From Sphingomonas oligoaromativorans (GTDB lineage: Bacteria > Pseudomonadota > Alphaproteobacteria > Sphingomonadales > Sphingomonadaceae), in the NCBI RefSeq assembly GCF_011762195.1, contig NZ_JAASQK010000004.1, positions 62,001 to 126,000 of the forward strand: a stretch of DNA of 64,000 nucleotides, in the 5' to 3' direction. Each line of letters begins with the position of its first letter. Within the stretch, counting starts at the first letter, position 1. Made by a program: the position numbers and the translations under genes. Below the pieces are notes generated by a model that saw only the letters and a program-made list of their open reading frames with translations, made no database searches and had not been told where the DNA came from. Below are positions 1 to 8,738 of this stretch, piece after piece.

Positions 1-1
1 G

Positions 2-862
2 ATGCACCAGTGCCCGGTGCCGGTGGTGATGTGTTCCTCGCTGGTCGAGGATGGCTCGGAGACGCTGTTGCAGGCGATGGAGGCGGGAGCGGTCGATGTC
101 ATCCTGAAACCGCGTCTCGGCGTCGCCGATCATCTGGCCGAACAGCATCTCCAGATCCGCGACACGGTGAAGGCGGCCGCCAGCGCCCGCGTTCGCGGGA
201 AACCCCGGATGCCGGCCGTCGAGCGTGTCCCGCGCAAGCTCACCGCCGACGCCGTGCTGCCGCCGCCCGACAACCGGCCGATGAGCCGCACGACCGAGAT
301 GGTCGTCTGCCTCGGCGCCTCCACCGGGGGCACGGAGGCGCTGCGCGAGGTGCTGGAGGCGCTGCCCGCCAACGCGCCCGGCATCGTGATCGTGCAGCAC
401 ATGCCCGAAAGCTTCACCGCGGCCTTCGCCCGCAGGCTGGACGGGCTCTGCGATCTCAGCATCAAGGAGGCGGCGGACGGCGATCCCGTGCTGCGCGGCC
501 ATGTCCTGATCGCGCCGGGCGGCCGGCACATGATGCTGGAGCGGCGCGGCGCGCGCTATCATGTCGCGGTGCGGGACGGGCCGCTGGTGGCGCGTCACCG
601 GCCGTCGATCGACGTGCTGTTCCGTTCCGCCGCGCGGGCGGCGGGGGCCAACGCGGTCGGCATCATCATGACCGGCATGGGCGACGACGGCGCGCGCGGG
701 CTGCTGGAGATGAAGCAGGCGGGCGCCCGCACCTTCGCGCAGGACGAGGAGACGTCGATCGTCTTCGGAATGCCCAAGGAAGCGATTGCGCGGGGTGCGG
801 CGGAGCGGATCGTGCCGCTGGGCGATATCGCGCGCGAACTGCTCCGCGCCGCGACGCGCTGA
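2..862 (+). CDS. cheB: CheB, protein-glutamate methylesterase (5' end outside window)
   Basis: CheB removes methyl groups from glutamates of chemoreceptors and deamidates glutamines, as part of adaptation in chemotaxis; it acts in the cytoplasm at receptor arrays. The visible part has the end of a receiver domain (about residues 1-40), a basic linker, then a complete methylesterase domain. The catalytic Ser lies in GASTGG, the His in VQHMP and the Asp in GMGDDGA. Only about 40 residues of receiver are present, so the true start and the phosphorylated Asp lie upstream. The gene ends at a hairpin shared with a convergent gene that also looks chemotaxis-related. Family assignment is firm. Confidence 0.93.
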   Translation: MHQCPVPVVMCSSLVEDGSETLLQAMEAGAVDVILKPRLGVADHLAEQHLQIRDTVKAAASARVRGKPRMPAVERVPRKLTADAVLPPPDNRPMSRTTEMVVCLGASTGGTEALREVLEALPANAPGIVIVQHMPESFTAAFARRLDGLCDLSIKEAADGDPVLRGHVLIAPGGRHMMLERRGARYHVAVRDGPLVARHRPSIDVLFRSAARAAGANAVGIIMTGMGDDGARGLLEMKQAGARTFAQDEETSIVFGMPKEAIARGAAERIVPLGDIARELLRAATR

Positions 863-864
863 GG

Positions 865-891
865 GGCGGGAGGAGATTGCCTCCTCCCGCC
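865..891. terminator. hairpin between convergent cheB and the next gene
   Basis: A perfect 10-bp stem (865-874 with 882-891) around a 7-base loop sits between the cheB stop and the stop of the convergent gene. There is no T-run, so it may act as a bidirectional transcript end or an RNA-stabilising hairpin rather than a classical intrinsic terminator. Confidence 0.6.
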
Positions 892-898
892 GCCGACT

Positions 899-2614
899 TC
901 AGAACAGGGCGTCCTCGAACAAATCCTCGTCGCTCGAGATGTCCTCCGCGACGGAGGCGCCGTTCTCTTCGATGCCGCCGGTGACGAGCCGATGCACCTC
1001 GCGCTCGCGCGCCATGGTGTAGGTGCCGGCGATGGCGTCGAACAGCGCGTCGAGCAGGGTGGCAGCCTCCTCGGGGAGATCGGCGTCTTGCTCCGCGAGT
1101 GTCGCGAGCTGTGCGGCGGCCATGCCGAGCGTGCGGCCAACCTCCGCCTCGCAATTCACATTGTCGGCCGTTTCCCGCAGCATCGCGACCATCGCCGAAG
1201 CCTCGCCGTCCAGGCTGTCGAGGCTATGCTGCATCCGCTCGCTGCCCGCCCGGATGCTGGAGAGCGATTCCGCCAGCGTGCGGCCCGCGTCGATCTCGTC
1301 GCCTTGTTCCTCCCGGCCGCGGATCGCGCCCGCCGCCGTGCTCAGCCGCTCGAACGTCTGCGAGATCTGGCCGGAGACGATGCCGAGATTGGTGGAGAAT
1401 TGCCGGATCTCGGTGGCGATGGCGGCGAGTGCGAGCCCATCCTCGCCCATGCGGCGGCAGCGCAGGCCGGTGTTCCATGCCATCTGCTCGACGTCGGACT
1501 GGACGTGGCGGACGACGTTGAGCCGTTCGGCGAGGCTCTCCGCGATCGCCGAGGTGGCGCTGCCGAGGTGGTCGGTCTGCTCCTCGGCATGGCGGAGCTG
1601 CGAGGTGACGGTCTGGATGTTGGCGATGTCCTGCTCCAGCCGGCGCAGGAAGGACTTACCGTCCGTCTCCGGCGCCGTATCGCTCTTGAGCGCGAGCAGG
1701 CGGTCTGCGTCCGGCGCGATGGCGCGCAGATTCCGGTTGAGGCTGTGGGCCTCGCGCAGGAAGTCGGCCGTGGCATCCTCGATCTGCGCCGTCAGCAGCG
1801 CGACGATGCGGTTCTCGATGGCCCCTGCCGCAGCGGGGGACTTCGGGCGATGCCCGTCGAGGAAAGCCATCAGGGTGCCGACCCCATCCGCGATATGCTC
1901 AAGCCGCTGGCGGGTGATGTCGCCGATCTGGATCGCGCCGAGCGCGGTCGCGAGCTTGGCGCGGATCACGCGGGCGACATCCGCGATACGGCCCGCCAGT
2001 GCGGCGGCGTCGCCCTGATAGCGTTGCAGCGCCACGGCGTCGTTGGCGAGCTTGAGCGGCACCTCGGGAATGATGTGGTTGCATTCCGTTGCGAGGCGCT
2101 TCTCGGCTTCGGCCATGTTGGTCACCTCGGCGAGCAGGCGCGCGGCCTCCCGCTCGAAACCGGCGAGTTGGCCCGAGCCCAGATCGAGCTGGGCGAACAT
2201 CGTCTCCGCGAAGCCCGAGAACTCCTCGGCCCCGGCGGCCGCGACCATGATGTTGAGCCCGCAGATGCGCAGGAAGCTCAGCGTCCGCTGGATCTGCGCG
2301 ACATGATCGCGCAGCGCCTTGGTCGCACCGCCGATGCTCTCCAGCGCCCCCCGCCGTTCGGACTGGATGTGGGGCAGGCGGGCGAGGCTGTCCGCCGCGG
2401 CGCGCATGTTGCCGATCGCCGCCTCCGCCGCTTCGCGGTCCAGGGCGTTGGTGACGCCCTCCAGCGAGGAGAGCAGCCGCTCGACGATGTCATAGGCGCT
2501 GGCCAGCGCGGCGCCGGCCTGAACGAAGCGTTCGTCGAGGCCGCTCGCCACCGTGGCGAGCGCCGTTCGTACATCGCCGAGCACCGTTTCGCTCGTCTCG
2601 GCGTTGGGATTCAT
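899..2614 (-). CDS. soluble helical chemotaxis-associated protein with CheZ-like DxxxQ motif
   Basis: I do not recognise a named family. The 571-residue protein is almost entirely helical, with no signal peptide and no membrane segment, and many heptad-like stretches that resemble the cytoplasmic part of a chemoreceptor. Around residues 226-246 the stretch QIGDITRQRLEHI carries D-x-x-x-Q in a helix, the arrangement CheZ uses to dephosphorylate CheY. The last residues (DEDLFEDALF) are acidic and end in Leu-Phe, like the CheY-binding tail of CheZ. It lies convergent to cheB. The start is either ATG 2614, preceded by AGGA at 9 bases, or TTG 2623. A role as a CheY phosphatase or as a cytoplasmic sensor is inference. 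Confidence 0.6.
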   Translation of the reverse strand: MNPNAETSETVLGDVRTALATVASGLDERFVQAGAALASAYDIVERLLSSLEGVTNALDREAAEAAIGNMRAAADSLARLPHIQSERRGALESIGGATKALRDHVAQIQRTLSFLRICGLNIMVAAAGAEEFSGFAETMFAQLDLGSGQLAGFEREAARLLAEVTNMAEAEKRLATECNHIIPEVPLKLANDAVALQRYQGDAAALAGRIADVARVIRAKLATALGAIQIGDITRQRLEHIADGVGTLMAFLDGHRPKSPAAAGAIENRIVALLTAQIEDATADFLREAHSLNRNLRAIAPDADRLLALKSDTAPETDGKSFLRRLEQDIANIQTVTSQLRHAEEQTDHLGSATSAIAESLAERLNVVRHVQSDVEQMAWNTGLRCRRMGEDGLALAAIATEIRQFSTNLGIVSGQISQTFERLSTAAGAIRGREEQGDEIDAGRTLAESLSSIRAGSERMQHSLDSLDGEASAMVAMLRETADNVNCEAEVGRTLGMAAAQLATLAEQDADLPEEAATLLDALFDAIAGTYTMAREREVHRLVTGGIEENGASVAEDISSDEDLFEDALF

Positions 2615-2757
2615 CGAATGCAATCCTGCCTCCCCCGGGAACTGAGGCCAGGCGTGGCGACCGGGCCATAGTCTCTTATAGAGGGGACGGCGTGGGCAAC
2701 GGTCCGGCGCGCCTGAACCGGAGTCGCGGTGCCCCGTTGCCCGAAAGAGGAGCCGTC

Positions 2758-4125
2758 ATGTTTCGCAGCGTAAACCCCGCGACCGGCGAGGAAATCGCCA
2801 CCCATGCCGAACTGACCGGCGCAGAGCTGGACGCGCGGCTGGACAAGGCGGCCGCCGCCTTCCGCCACTGGCGGGCGACGGATGTGACGGAGCGGGCCGC
2901 GCTGCTCGAACGCATCGCCGAGGCCTATGACGCGAACCGCGACCGGCTGGCCCGCACGATCACCGCCGAGATGGGCAAGACCTACGCCTCCGCGCTCGCT
3001 GAGGTGGACAAGTGCGCGTCTGCCTTCCGCTATTATGCGCAGCACGGGCCGGCGATGCTGGAGCCCAGGGCCATCCCGATGGCGGGCGGCGGATCGGCCG
3101 AGGTGCGCTATCTGCCGCTGGGGCCGGTGCTGGCGATCATGCCGTGGAACTTCCCGCTGTGGCAGGCCGTCCGCTTCCTTGCGCCGACCATCCTCGCCGG
3201 GAATGTGGGTCTGCTGAAGCACGCCAGCATCGTGCAGGGCGTCGCCGCGCTGATGGAGCAGATGGTGATCGCCGCCGGCGCGCCGGAAGGCGTGTTCCAG
3301 AACCTCGCGATCAGGTCTTCCGCCGTCGCCGGGATCATCGCGGACGAGCGCGTGGTCGCCGTCACGCTGACGGGCAGCGAGGGCGCGGGGCGGGCCGTCG
3401 CCGAACAGGCGGGCGCGGCGCTCAAGAAGGTGGTGCTCGAACTGGGCGGCTCCGATCCGTTCATCGTCATGCCGTCGGCCGATCTCGACGAGGCGGTTCG
3501 TCAGGCGGTGAAGGCGCGTGTCCAGAATACGGGCCAGTCCTGCATCTGCGCCAAGCGGATGATCGTCCATGCGGACGTCTACGACGCTTTCCTCGACGAA
3601 TTCTCGGCCGCGATGCGCGCCGTGAAGGCCGGCGATCCGATGGACGCGGCCACCGACATGGGGCCGCTCTCCAGCTTCGAGCAGCGCGACACGGTACTTG
3701 CCCAGATCGAGGAGGCGAAGGCCTTAGGCGCGCGGCTGCTGTTCGGCGGCGAAGCGTTGCCGGGCAAGGGGGCCTATATGTCGGCGGGCATCCTCGTCGA
3801 CGTCGCGCCCGACGGGCCGCTGATGGCCGAGGAGATTTTCGGCCCCGTCGCCATGCTGTTCAAGGCAGCGGACATCGACGAGGCGATCCGCCTCGCCAAC
3901 GCCATCCCCTACGGCCTCGGCTCGTCGGTCTGGACGCGCGACGCCGCCGAGCAGGAGCGCTTCGTCCGCGAGATCGAAGCGGGCATGACGGCGATCAACC
4001 AGATGCTGGCCTCCACCCCCGAGGCGCCCTTCGGCGGCATCAAGGCGTCGGGCCATGGCCGCGAGCTTGGGCCGTATGGGCTGCACGAGTTCATGAACCT
4101 CAAGACCGTGCTGCGCCGGGCGTGA
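2758..4125 (+). CDS. NAD(P)-dependent succinate-semialdehyde-type aldehyde dehydrogenase
   Basis: Oxidises an aldehyde, by family most likely succinate semialdehyde to succinate, in the cytoplasm. The 455-residue protein has the usual ALDH layout: MPWNFPLW in the cofactor domain, general-base Glu in LELGGSDPF and catalytic Cys in NTGQSCIC. It opens with NPATGEEI, typical of the GabD/Sad group. The start at 2758 follows the ribosome site AAGAGGAG; an upstream in-frame extension to 2692 has no homology-like content. The substrate is inferred from family resemblance, and no GABA aminotransferase is adjacent. Confidence 0.85.
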   Translation: MFRSVNPATGEEIATHAELTGAELDARLDKAAAAFRHWRATDVTERAALLERIAEAYDANRDRLARTITAEMGKTYASALAEVDKCASAFRYYAQHGPAMLEPRAIPMAGGGSAEVRYLPLGPVLAIMPWNFPLWQAVRFLAPTILAGNVGLLKHASIVQGVAALMEQMVIAAGAPEGVFQNLAIRSSAVAGIIADERVVAVTLTGSEGAGRAVAEQAGAALKKVVLELGGSDPFIVMPSADLDEAVRQAVKARVQNTGQSCICAKRMIVHADVYDAFLDEFSAAMRAVKAGDPMDAATDMGPLSSFEQRDTVLAQIEEAKALGARLLFGGEALPGKGAYMSAGILVDVAPDGPLMAEEIFGPVAMLFKAADIDEAIRLANAIPYGLGSSVWTRDAAEQERFVREIEAGMTAINQMLASTPEAPFGGIKASGHGRELGPYGLHEFMNLKTVLRRA

Positions 4126-4159
4126 GGATGGGAGCGCTCTCGTTTCGTCGTGCGGGGCT

Positions 4160-4185
4160 GACGGAAAGTCGCCGCTCGGGCATCT
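4160..4185 (+). promoter_or_regulatory. putative ECF-sigma promoter of the sigma factor gene
   Basis: GACGGAAAG, 11 bases, then GCATCT. The same two blocks with the same 11-base gap recur at 5727-5752 before the first receptor. The GGAA-type upstream block fits promoters of FecI-like sigma factors. It ends only 10 bases before the ATG at 4196, so the mRNA would have almost no leader. Confidence 0.6.
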
Positions 4186-4195
4186 AGGCGTCGGA

Positions 4196-4789
4196 ATGGA
4201 ACCCGCATCGCCACAGCTTATCGGATGGGTCGGCCGTCACATCCTGCCCCTGGAGGCACGGTTGCGCTCGTGGCTGCGCTCCGCTTTCCCGACGATCGAC
4301 GCGGATGACGTGATCCAGGAAACCTATTGCCGGATCAGCGCGCTCGATTCCGTCGCGCATATCGCCGATCCGCGCAGCTATTTCTTCCAGACGGCGCGCA
4401 ATGTCGTCCTCCAGCAGATCCGTCGCACGCGGGTGGTGAGCATCGAGGCGGCGAGCGGCCTCTCGGAGTTCGATCATGCGCTGGCCGAGGACGACGTCTC
4501 GCCCGAGCGGATCGTGGCGGGGCGGCGCGCGCTGGCGCGGGTGGAGGCGCTGATCGCGGCGCTGCCCGATCGCTGCCGCCAGATCTTCCAGCTCCGCAAG
4601 ATCGAAGGCGTCTCCCAGCGCGAGATCGCGACGCGGCTCGGCGTCACCGAGACGATCGTGGAGAATGAGGTGACGCGCGGACTGCGCCGCATCCTCGATG
4701 CGATGGGCGAGGAGGAGCGGGCCGAGATGCGGGGCCGCGCGGGACGGCGGGGATCGAAGGGCAAGGATTCCAAGGGGAGGCGCGGATGA
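4196..4789 (+). CDS. ECF RNA polymerase sigma factor, FecI-like
   Basis: A 197-residue sigma factor expected to direct RNA polymerase to the receptor locus. Region 2 is seen in AFPTIDADDVIQETYCRI and YFFQTARNVVLQQIRR; region 4 in LPDRCRQIFQLRKIEGVSQ followed by the helix-turn-helix REIATRLGVTETIVENEV. The C-terminus carries a Lys/Arg/Gly-rich tail of about 20 residues not needed by the family. Its stop overlaps the start of the FecR-like gene (ATGA), and a receptor with the matching signalling domain follows, so this is a typical sigma/anti-sigma/receptor set. The conserved motif upstream suggests it drives its own gene. Confidence 0.9.
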   Translation: MEPASPQLIGWVGRHILPLEARLRSWLRSAFPTIDADDVIQETYCRISALDSVAHIADPRSYFFQTARNVVLQQIRRTRVVSIEAASGLSEFDHALAEDDVSPERIVAGRRALARVEALIAALPDRCRQIFQLRKIEGVSQREIATRLGVTETIVENEVTRGLRRILDAMGEEERAEMRGRAGRRGSKGKDSKGRRG

Positions 4790-5709
4790 TCGACGATCGC
4801 GCTTGCCAATGGGCGGCCCGGATCGACCGGGGCCTCGACGATGTGGAGCGCGTGGCGCTGTCCGCCTGGCTTGCCGAGGATGGCCGCCATCGGGGCGCGC
4901 TGCTGCGTGCGCAGGCGGCGCTCAGCCTGCTCGATCGCGGCCGCGCGCTCGGCACGGTCGAGAACGAGCCGGGGTCGGTCGAGAACCATGATCGCCGCCG
5001 CCTGCTGCGCGTCGGCGTGGCGGGGATCGCGGCGGCCGTGGCGGGTGGCTTCGGCCTCCGGCACTGGTTGCGGGGCGCGCCGATCAGCACCGCCGTGGGG
5101 GAAATCCGCCGTCTGCCGCTCGACGACGGCTCCTTCGCGGTGGTGAACAGCACCAGCCATATCCGTGTCGCCTTCACGCCCGAACGCCGCGACATCGAGC
5201 TGTCGCGCGGCGAGGCGTGGTTCGAGGTGGCCCATAACAAGGCGCGGCCCTTCACCGTCTCGGCAGGGCCTGTGCGGGTGCAGGCGGTGGGCACCGCCTT
5301 CGACGTGCGCCGCCGCGACGGTGCCTCCGAAGTGATGGTGACCGAGGGCACGGTGAAGGTCTGGTCCACCGCTTCCGACGCCGGGCCGACGCTCGTCACC
5401 GTCGGCCAGCGCGCCATCGTGCGCGAGGCGGGGGACGTGATGGTGAGTGGCCTCGCCCCCAATCTATCCGACCAGCGGCTGGCGTGGCGGGAAGGGCGGA
5501 TCGTCCTCGACAACATGACGCTCGCGCAGGCGGCGGAGGAGTTTAACCGCTATCATGTGCGGACGCTCGAAATCGATCCGGCGCTCGGGAACCGCCAGGT
5601 CGTCGGATGGTTCCACACCGACGACCTCGACGGGTTCACGCAGGCCGCGGCCGTGATGGTCGGCGGCCGGGTGGTGCGGGACGGTGACAAGGTGCGCATC
5701 GTCCCCTGA
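4786..5709 (+). CDS. FecR-like anti-sigma / sigma regulator
   Basis: Inner-membrane protein that would pass the signal from the loaded receptor to the ECF sigma factor. In the 307 residues I see an N-terminal cytoplasmic region (about 1-70, with AARIDRGLDDVER and WLAEDGRHRGALL), one membrane helix (about 78-100, GVAGIAAAVAGGFGLR), the periplasmic FecR domain (about 110-225, with LSRGEAWFEVAH and AVGTAFDVR), and a C-terminal small alpha/beta domain that would meet the receptor's signalling domain. It is translationally coupled to the sigma gene by a 4-base overlap. Family assignment is secure; the signal is unknown. Confidence 0.9.
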   Translation: MIDDRACQWAARIDRGLDDVERVALSAWLAEDGRHRGALLRAQAALSLLDRGRALGTVENEPGSVENHDRRRLLRVGVAGIAAAVAGGFGLRHWLRGAPISTAVGEIRRLPLDDGSFAVVNSTSHIRVAFTPERRDIELSRGEAWFEVAHNKARPFTVSAGPVRVQAVGTAFDVRRRDGASEVMVTEGTVKVWSTASDAGPTLVTVGQRAIVREAGDVMVSGLAPNLSDQRLAWREGRIVLDNMTLAQAAEEFNRYHVRTLEIDPALGNRQVVGWFHTDDLDGFTQAAAVMVGGRVVRDGDKVRIVP

Positions 5710-5726
5710 AAAATTTTGAGCGTGGC

Positions 5727-5752
5727 GACGGAAAGCCTCGCCCCGCGCATCT
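5727..5752 (+). promoter_or_regulatory. putative ECF-sigma promoter of the first TonB-dependent receptor
   Basis: GACGGAAAG, 11 bases, GCATCT: the same blocks and spacing as at 4160-4185. It lies between the FecR-like stop and the receptor start at 5801, leaving a leader of about 45 bases. Confidence 0.62.
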
Positions 5753-5800
5753 GACCAAGAGCGACGCAAGATCGCCGCGATACTACGGGGAGAATGTTTG

Positions 5801-8683
5801 ATGCGCCTCCTTGCGCATGTTTCCGCTGCCGACATTTCCATGACGGCGCTTGCCATCGCCAGCGCGGCCGTGGTTGCCGCGCCCGCTGCCGCGCAGGGCA
5901 GCGTCCGCCCCTTCGATGTGCCGGCCCAGTCCGCCGCGCAGGGCATCGTCAGCTTCGCACAGCAGGCGGGCATCCAGATCCTCGCGCCCAGCGAAGCGAC
6001 GGCCGGCCGGCATGTCGCCAGCCTGAAGGGCAATTACACGGTGGAGGACGGCCTCCGCCGCCTGATCGCGCCCGCGCGCCTGCGCCTCGTCTCGTTCGAC
6101 GGCCGCACCGCGGTGATCGCCGATCCCAGGGCCGGCGGCGGCAATGCCGCGCCGCGCGCCGCGTTCAGCAACATCAGCTATGAGCCGCAGTCGGCCGCCG
6201 CCGCGAGCGCCCCGGCCGCTGCGCCGCAGGTTGCCGCTGCCCCCGCCGACCAGCAGGCGGCGGCCGAGCAGATGCAGGAGATCGTCGTTACCGGCAACAC
6301 GTCCGGCAAGCGCACGCTCTTCAACTCCTCGTCCAACGTCACGCTCGCCAGCACGGCGGACATCCAGCGCAAGGCACCGCGCTCGACGGCGGATATCCTC
6401 GAACTCGTCCCCGGCATCTTCGTCGAGGGCACGGCCGGCCCCGTCTCGAACAACTATTCCGTCCGCGGCCTGCGCGGCGGCGCGCAGACCTTCATCACGC
6501 TGGAAGAGGACGGGATGCCGATCCTCTATGGCGGCGGCGGCGCCGACGAATATTTCCAGCAGGACATCACCATCGATCGCGTCGAGGCGGTCGAGGGCGG
6601 CACCTCGGGCATCCTCGCGCCGAACGGCGCGGGCGCGACGATCAACTTCATCTCGCAGCGTCCGAACTTCGACAAGACCGAGGCGCAGGTGCGCTTCACC
6701 GGCACGACCTATGGCGACTATCGCGCGGACGGCTATTTCTCGACGCCGATCACGGACAGCCTCGCCTTCAACGTCGGCGGCTATGTCGACAGCACGAAGG
6801 GCGTGCGGCACTCGCCGTTCAGCTATAACACCTATCATATCAAGAGCATGTTGGAGAAACGCTTCGACGACGGCGGCTATGTCCGCCTGACGATCAAGCG
6901 CGGCGACGAGCATGATCCCTATTATGCCGACCAGCCCTTCGCCGTTTCCGCGAACGGCAAGATCAGCGGCATTCCGGGGCTCGGCACCCAATATGGCAAC
7001 ATCGTCGGCAACGCCTTCAACGACATCAAGGTGCCGGATAGCTGCGCGACCGGCAACTGCATCCGCAACTTCAGCCTGACCCAGGGCATCCACACCACCT
7101 CGACCCAATATCGGATCGACGTGGACAAGCCCGTCACCAAGGATCTGAGCGTCTTCCTGCGCGCCCGCTATCTGGACGCCAAGTTCGACTTCAACGGCAT
7201 CTTCCCCGGCAGCGGTGCGGGCACGGCGGGGCTCGCCTCGGCCTCGACCTATCTCGATCCGACCACCTCGCCCATCGCCAGCTTCCTGGCGCAGGGGCAG
7301 GCCGCCTTCCCGACGGCCACACAGTTCGGCCTGCGTGACGTGATGGGCGGCGGCGTGGTGATCCCGGCGTCCGACACGGCGACGTTGAACGCACTGAACG
7401 GCAACGGCCTGCTCCAGCAGACCGTGCTCAACCACCAGCTCGTCACGACCAAGGATTTCGGCACCGATTTCGGTACGCGCTGGAACTATGCCTCGGGCGT
7501 GATCGACAACTCGCTGACCGTCGGCGGCATGTTCTACAACGTCCGCCATTATAACGATCAGTCGGGCGTCTCGACGCTCATCAACGACGTCAAGGACAAC
7601 TCCCACATCTACGACATCGTGGCGCTGGACGGCACGGGCAATGTCGTGGGCCAGCTCACCAACAATGGCATGATAAGCTACGGCAACTGGGGGCAGGGCG
7701 TGGTGAAGGACGAGATCAACTCGATCTCGGCCTACTTCAACGACGAACTGAAGATCGGCTCGAAGCTGCACATCGACTTCGGCGCGCGCTACGAGCATGA
7801 GCATGTCGGCGTCGACATCGGCAACACGGCGGCGGTGAACCAGCCGGTGCCGGCCGGCACGCCGGGCCTCGCGCAAGATGTCGGCAGCACGTTCGACGGC
7901 ACCTACACCCATGTCGCCAAGTCCTATCACGACTGGGCGGCGACGGTGGGCGCCAACTATGAGCTGACCGACAATATCGCGCTCTATGCCCGCTATGCGC
8001 GCGGCTTCCAGACCTTCGGCGGGGATACCGGCGGCACGCACAAGCCGTCCGACCTGACGCTCTACGAAGGCGGCGTGCGTTATCGCGGCCATGGTCTGGC
8101 GGCGTCGGTGATCGGCTTCCGCACGATCTTCAACGACCAGTCCTATCAGTTCATCAACCCCGACAACCCGGCCGTGCAGGCCAACGCGCTCGCCAACAAC
8201 AAGACGGTGGGCGTGCAGGTGGATGCGACGTGGAAGCCGGTCCGCTTCTTCAGCCTCGACGTGAGCGGCGTCTATCAGGATCCGAAGCTGCACAATCTGC
8301 GCTTCGACGGCGTCGCCCAGCCGCAATATAACGGCAACACGCCCGAGCGCACGCCGAAGAAGCTGCTGACTGTCACGCCCACCTTCATCCTGCCGGGCGG
8401 GCTCGGCGAGATTTATGGCCGGTACAAATATATCGGCAAGATCTTCGCGGACTCGGGCAATGGCGTCGCGCTGCCGAGCTATGGCGTGTTCACGGTGGGC
8501 GCGAGCTTCAACGTGACGCAGAAGATCACGGTCTCGGCGAGCGTGGACAACTTGACCAACGTCAAGGGCTTCACCGAAGGCAATCCGCGACAGGGGCAGA
8601 CCCAGACGATCGTCAACGGCTTCTTCTACGGCCGCAGCATCGTCGGCCGGAACGCGCTCGTCAGCGCGACCGTGAAGCTCTAA
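5801..8683 (+). CDS. TonB-dependent receptor with N-terminal signalling (STN) domain
   Basis: Outer-membrane receptor that imports a substrate using TonB energy and signals through the FecR/sigma pair. Of 960 residues, about 1-32 are a signal peptide ending near AAPAAAQG. About 36-110 form the secretin/TonB short N-terminal domain (FDVPAQSAAQGIVSFAQQAG). An Ala/Pro linker follows, then a TonB-box-like EIVVTGN and the plug with NNYSVRGLRGGAQ; the rest is barrel, with strong aromatic C-terminal strands. The ATG at 5801 sits behind GGGGAGA; a TTG directly before it is in frame but less likely. The substrate is unknown. The neighbouring glycosidase-like and halogenase-like genes point to a sugar or aromatic compound rather than iron. 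Confidence 0.9.
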   Translation: MRLLAHVSAADISMTALAIASAAVVAAPAAAQGSVRPFDVPAQSAAQGIVSFAQQAGIQILAPSEATAGRHVASLKGNYTVEDGLRRLIAPARLRLVSFDGRTAVIADPRAGGGNAAPRAAFSNISYEPQSAAAASAPAAAPQVAAAPADQQAAAEQMQEIVVTGNTSGKRTLFNSSSNVTLASTADIQRKAPRSTADILELVPGIFVEGTAGPVSNNYSVRGLRGGAQTFITLEEDGMPILYGGGGADEYFQQDITIDRVEAVEGGTSGILAPNGAGATINFISQRPNFDKTEAQVRFTGTTYGDYRADGYFSTPITDSLAFNVGGYVDSTKGVRHSPFSYNTYHIKSMLEKRFDDGGYVRLTIKRGDEHDPYYADQPFAVSANGKISGIPGLGTQYGNIVGNAFNDIKVPDSCATGNCIRNFSLTQGIHTTSTQYRIDVDKPVTKDLSVFLRARYLDAKFDFNGIFPGSGAGTAGLASASTYLDPTTSPIASFLAQGQAAFPTATQFGLRDVMGGGVVIPASDTATLNALNGNGLLQQTVLNHQLVTTKDFGTDFGTRWNYASGVIDNSLTVGGMFYNVRHYNDQSGVSTLINDVKDNSHIYDIVALDGTGNVVGQLTNNGMISYGNWGQGVVKDEINSISAYFNDELKIGSKLHIDFGARYEHEHVGVDIGNTAAVNQPVPAGTPGLAQDVGSTFDGTYTHVAKSYHDWAATVGANYELTDNIALYARYARGFQTFGGDTGGTHKPSDLTLYEGGVRYRGHGLAASVIGFRTIFNDQSYQFINPDNPAVQANALANNKTVGVQVDATWKPVRFFSLDVSGVYQDPKLHNLRFDGVAQPQYNGNTPERTPKKLLTVTPTFILPGGLGEIYGRYKYIGKIFADSGNGVALPSYGVFTVGASFNVTQKITVSASVDNLTNVKGFTEGNPRQGQTQTIVNGFFYGRSIVGRNALVSATVKL

Positions 8684-8698
8684 CAGTTCCCCCCTCCG

Positions 8699-8732
8699 GG
8701 GCGGCCGGCTTGCCCCGGCCGCCCTGCTTTTT
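8699..8732 (+). terminator. intrinsic terminator after the first receptor
   Basis: A 10-bp GC stem (8699-8708 with 8715-8724) is followed by CTGCTTTTT. It lies between the receptor stop and the next gene, 7 bases before its ATG, so receptor transcription may be partly separated from the downstream enzymes. Confidence 0.8.
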
Positions 8733-8738
8733 CGGGAC

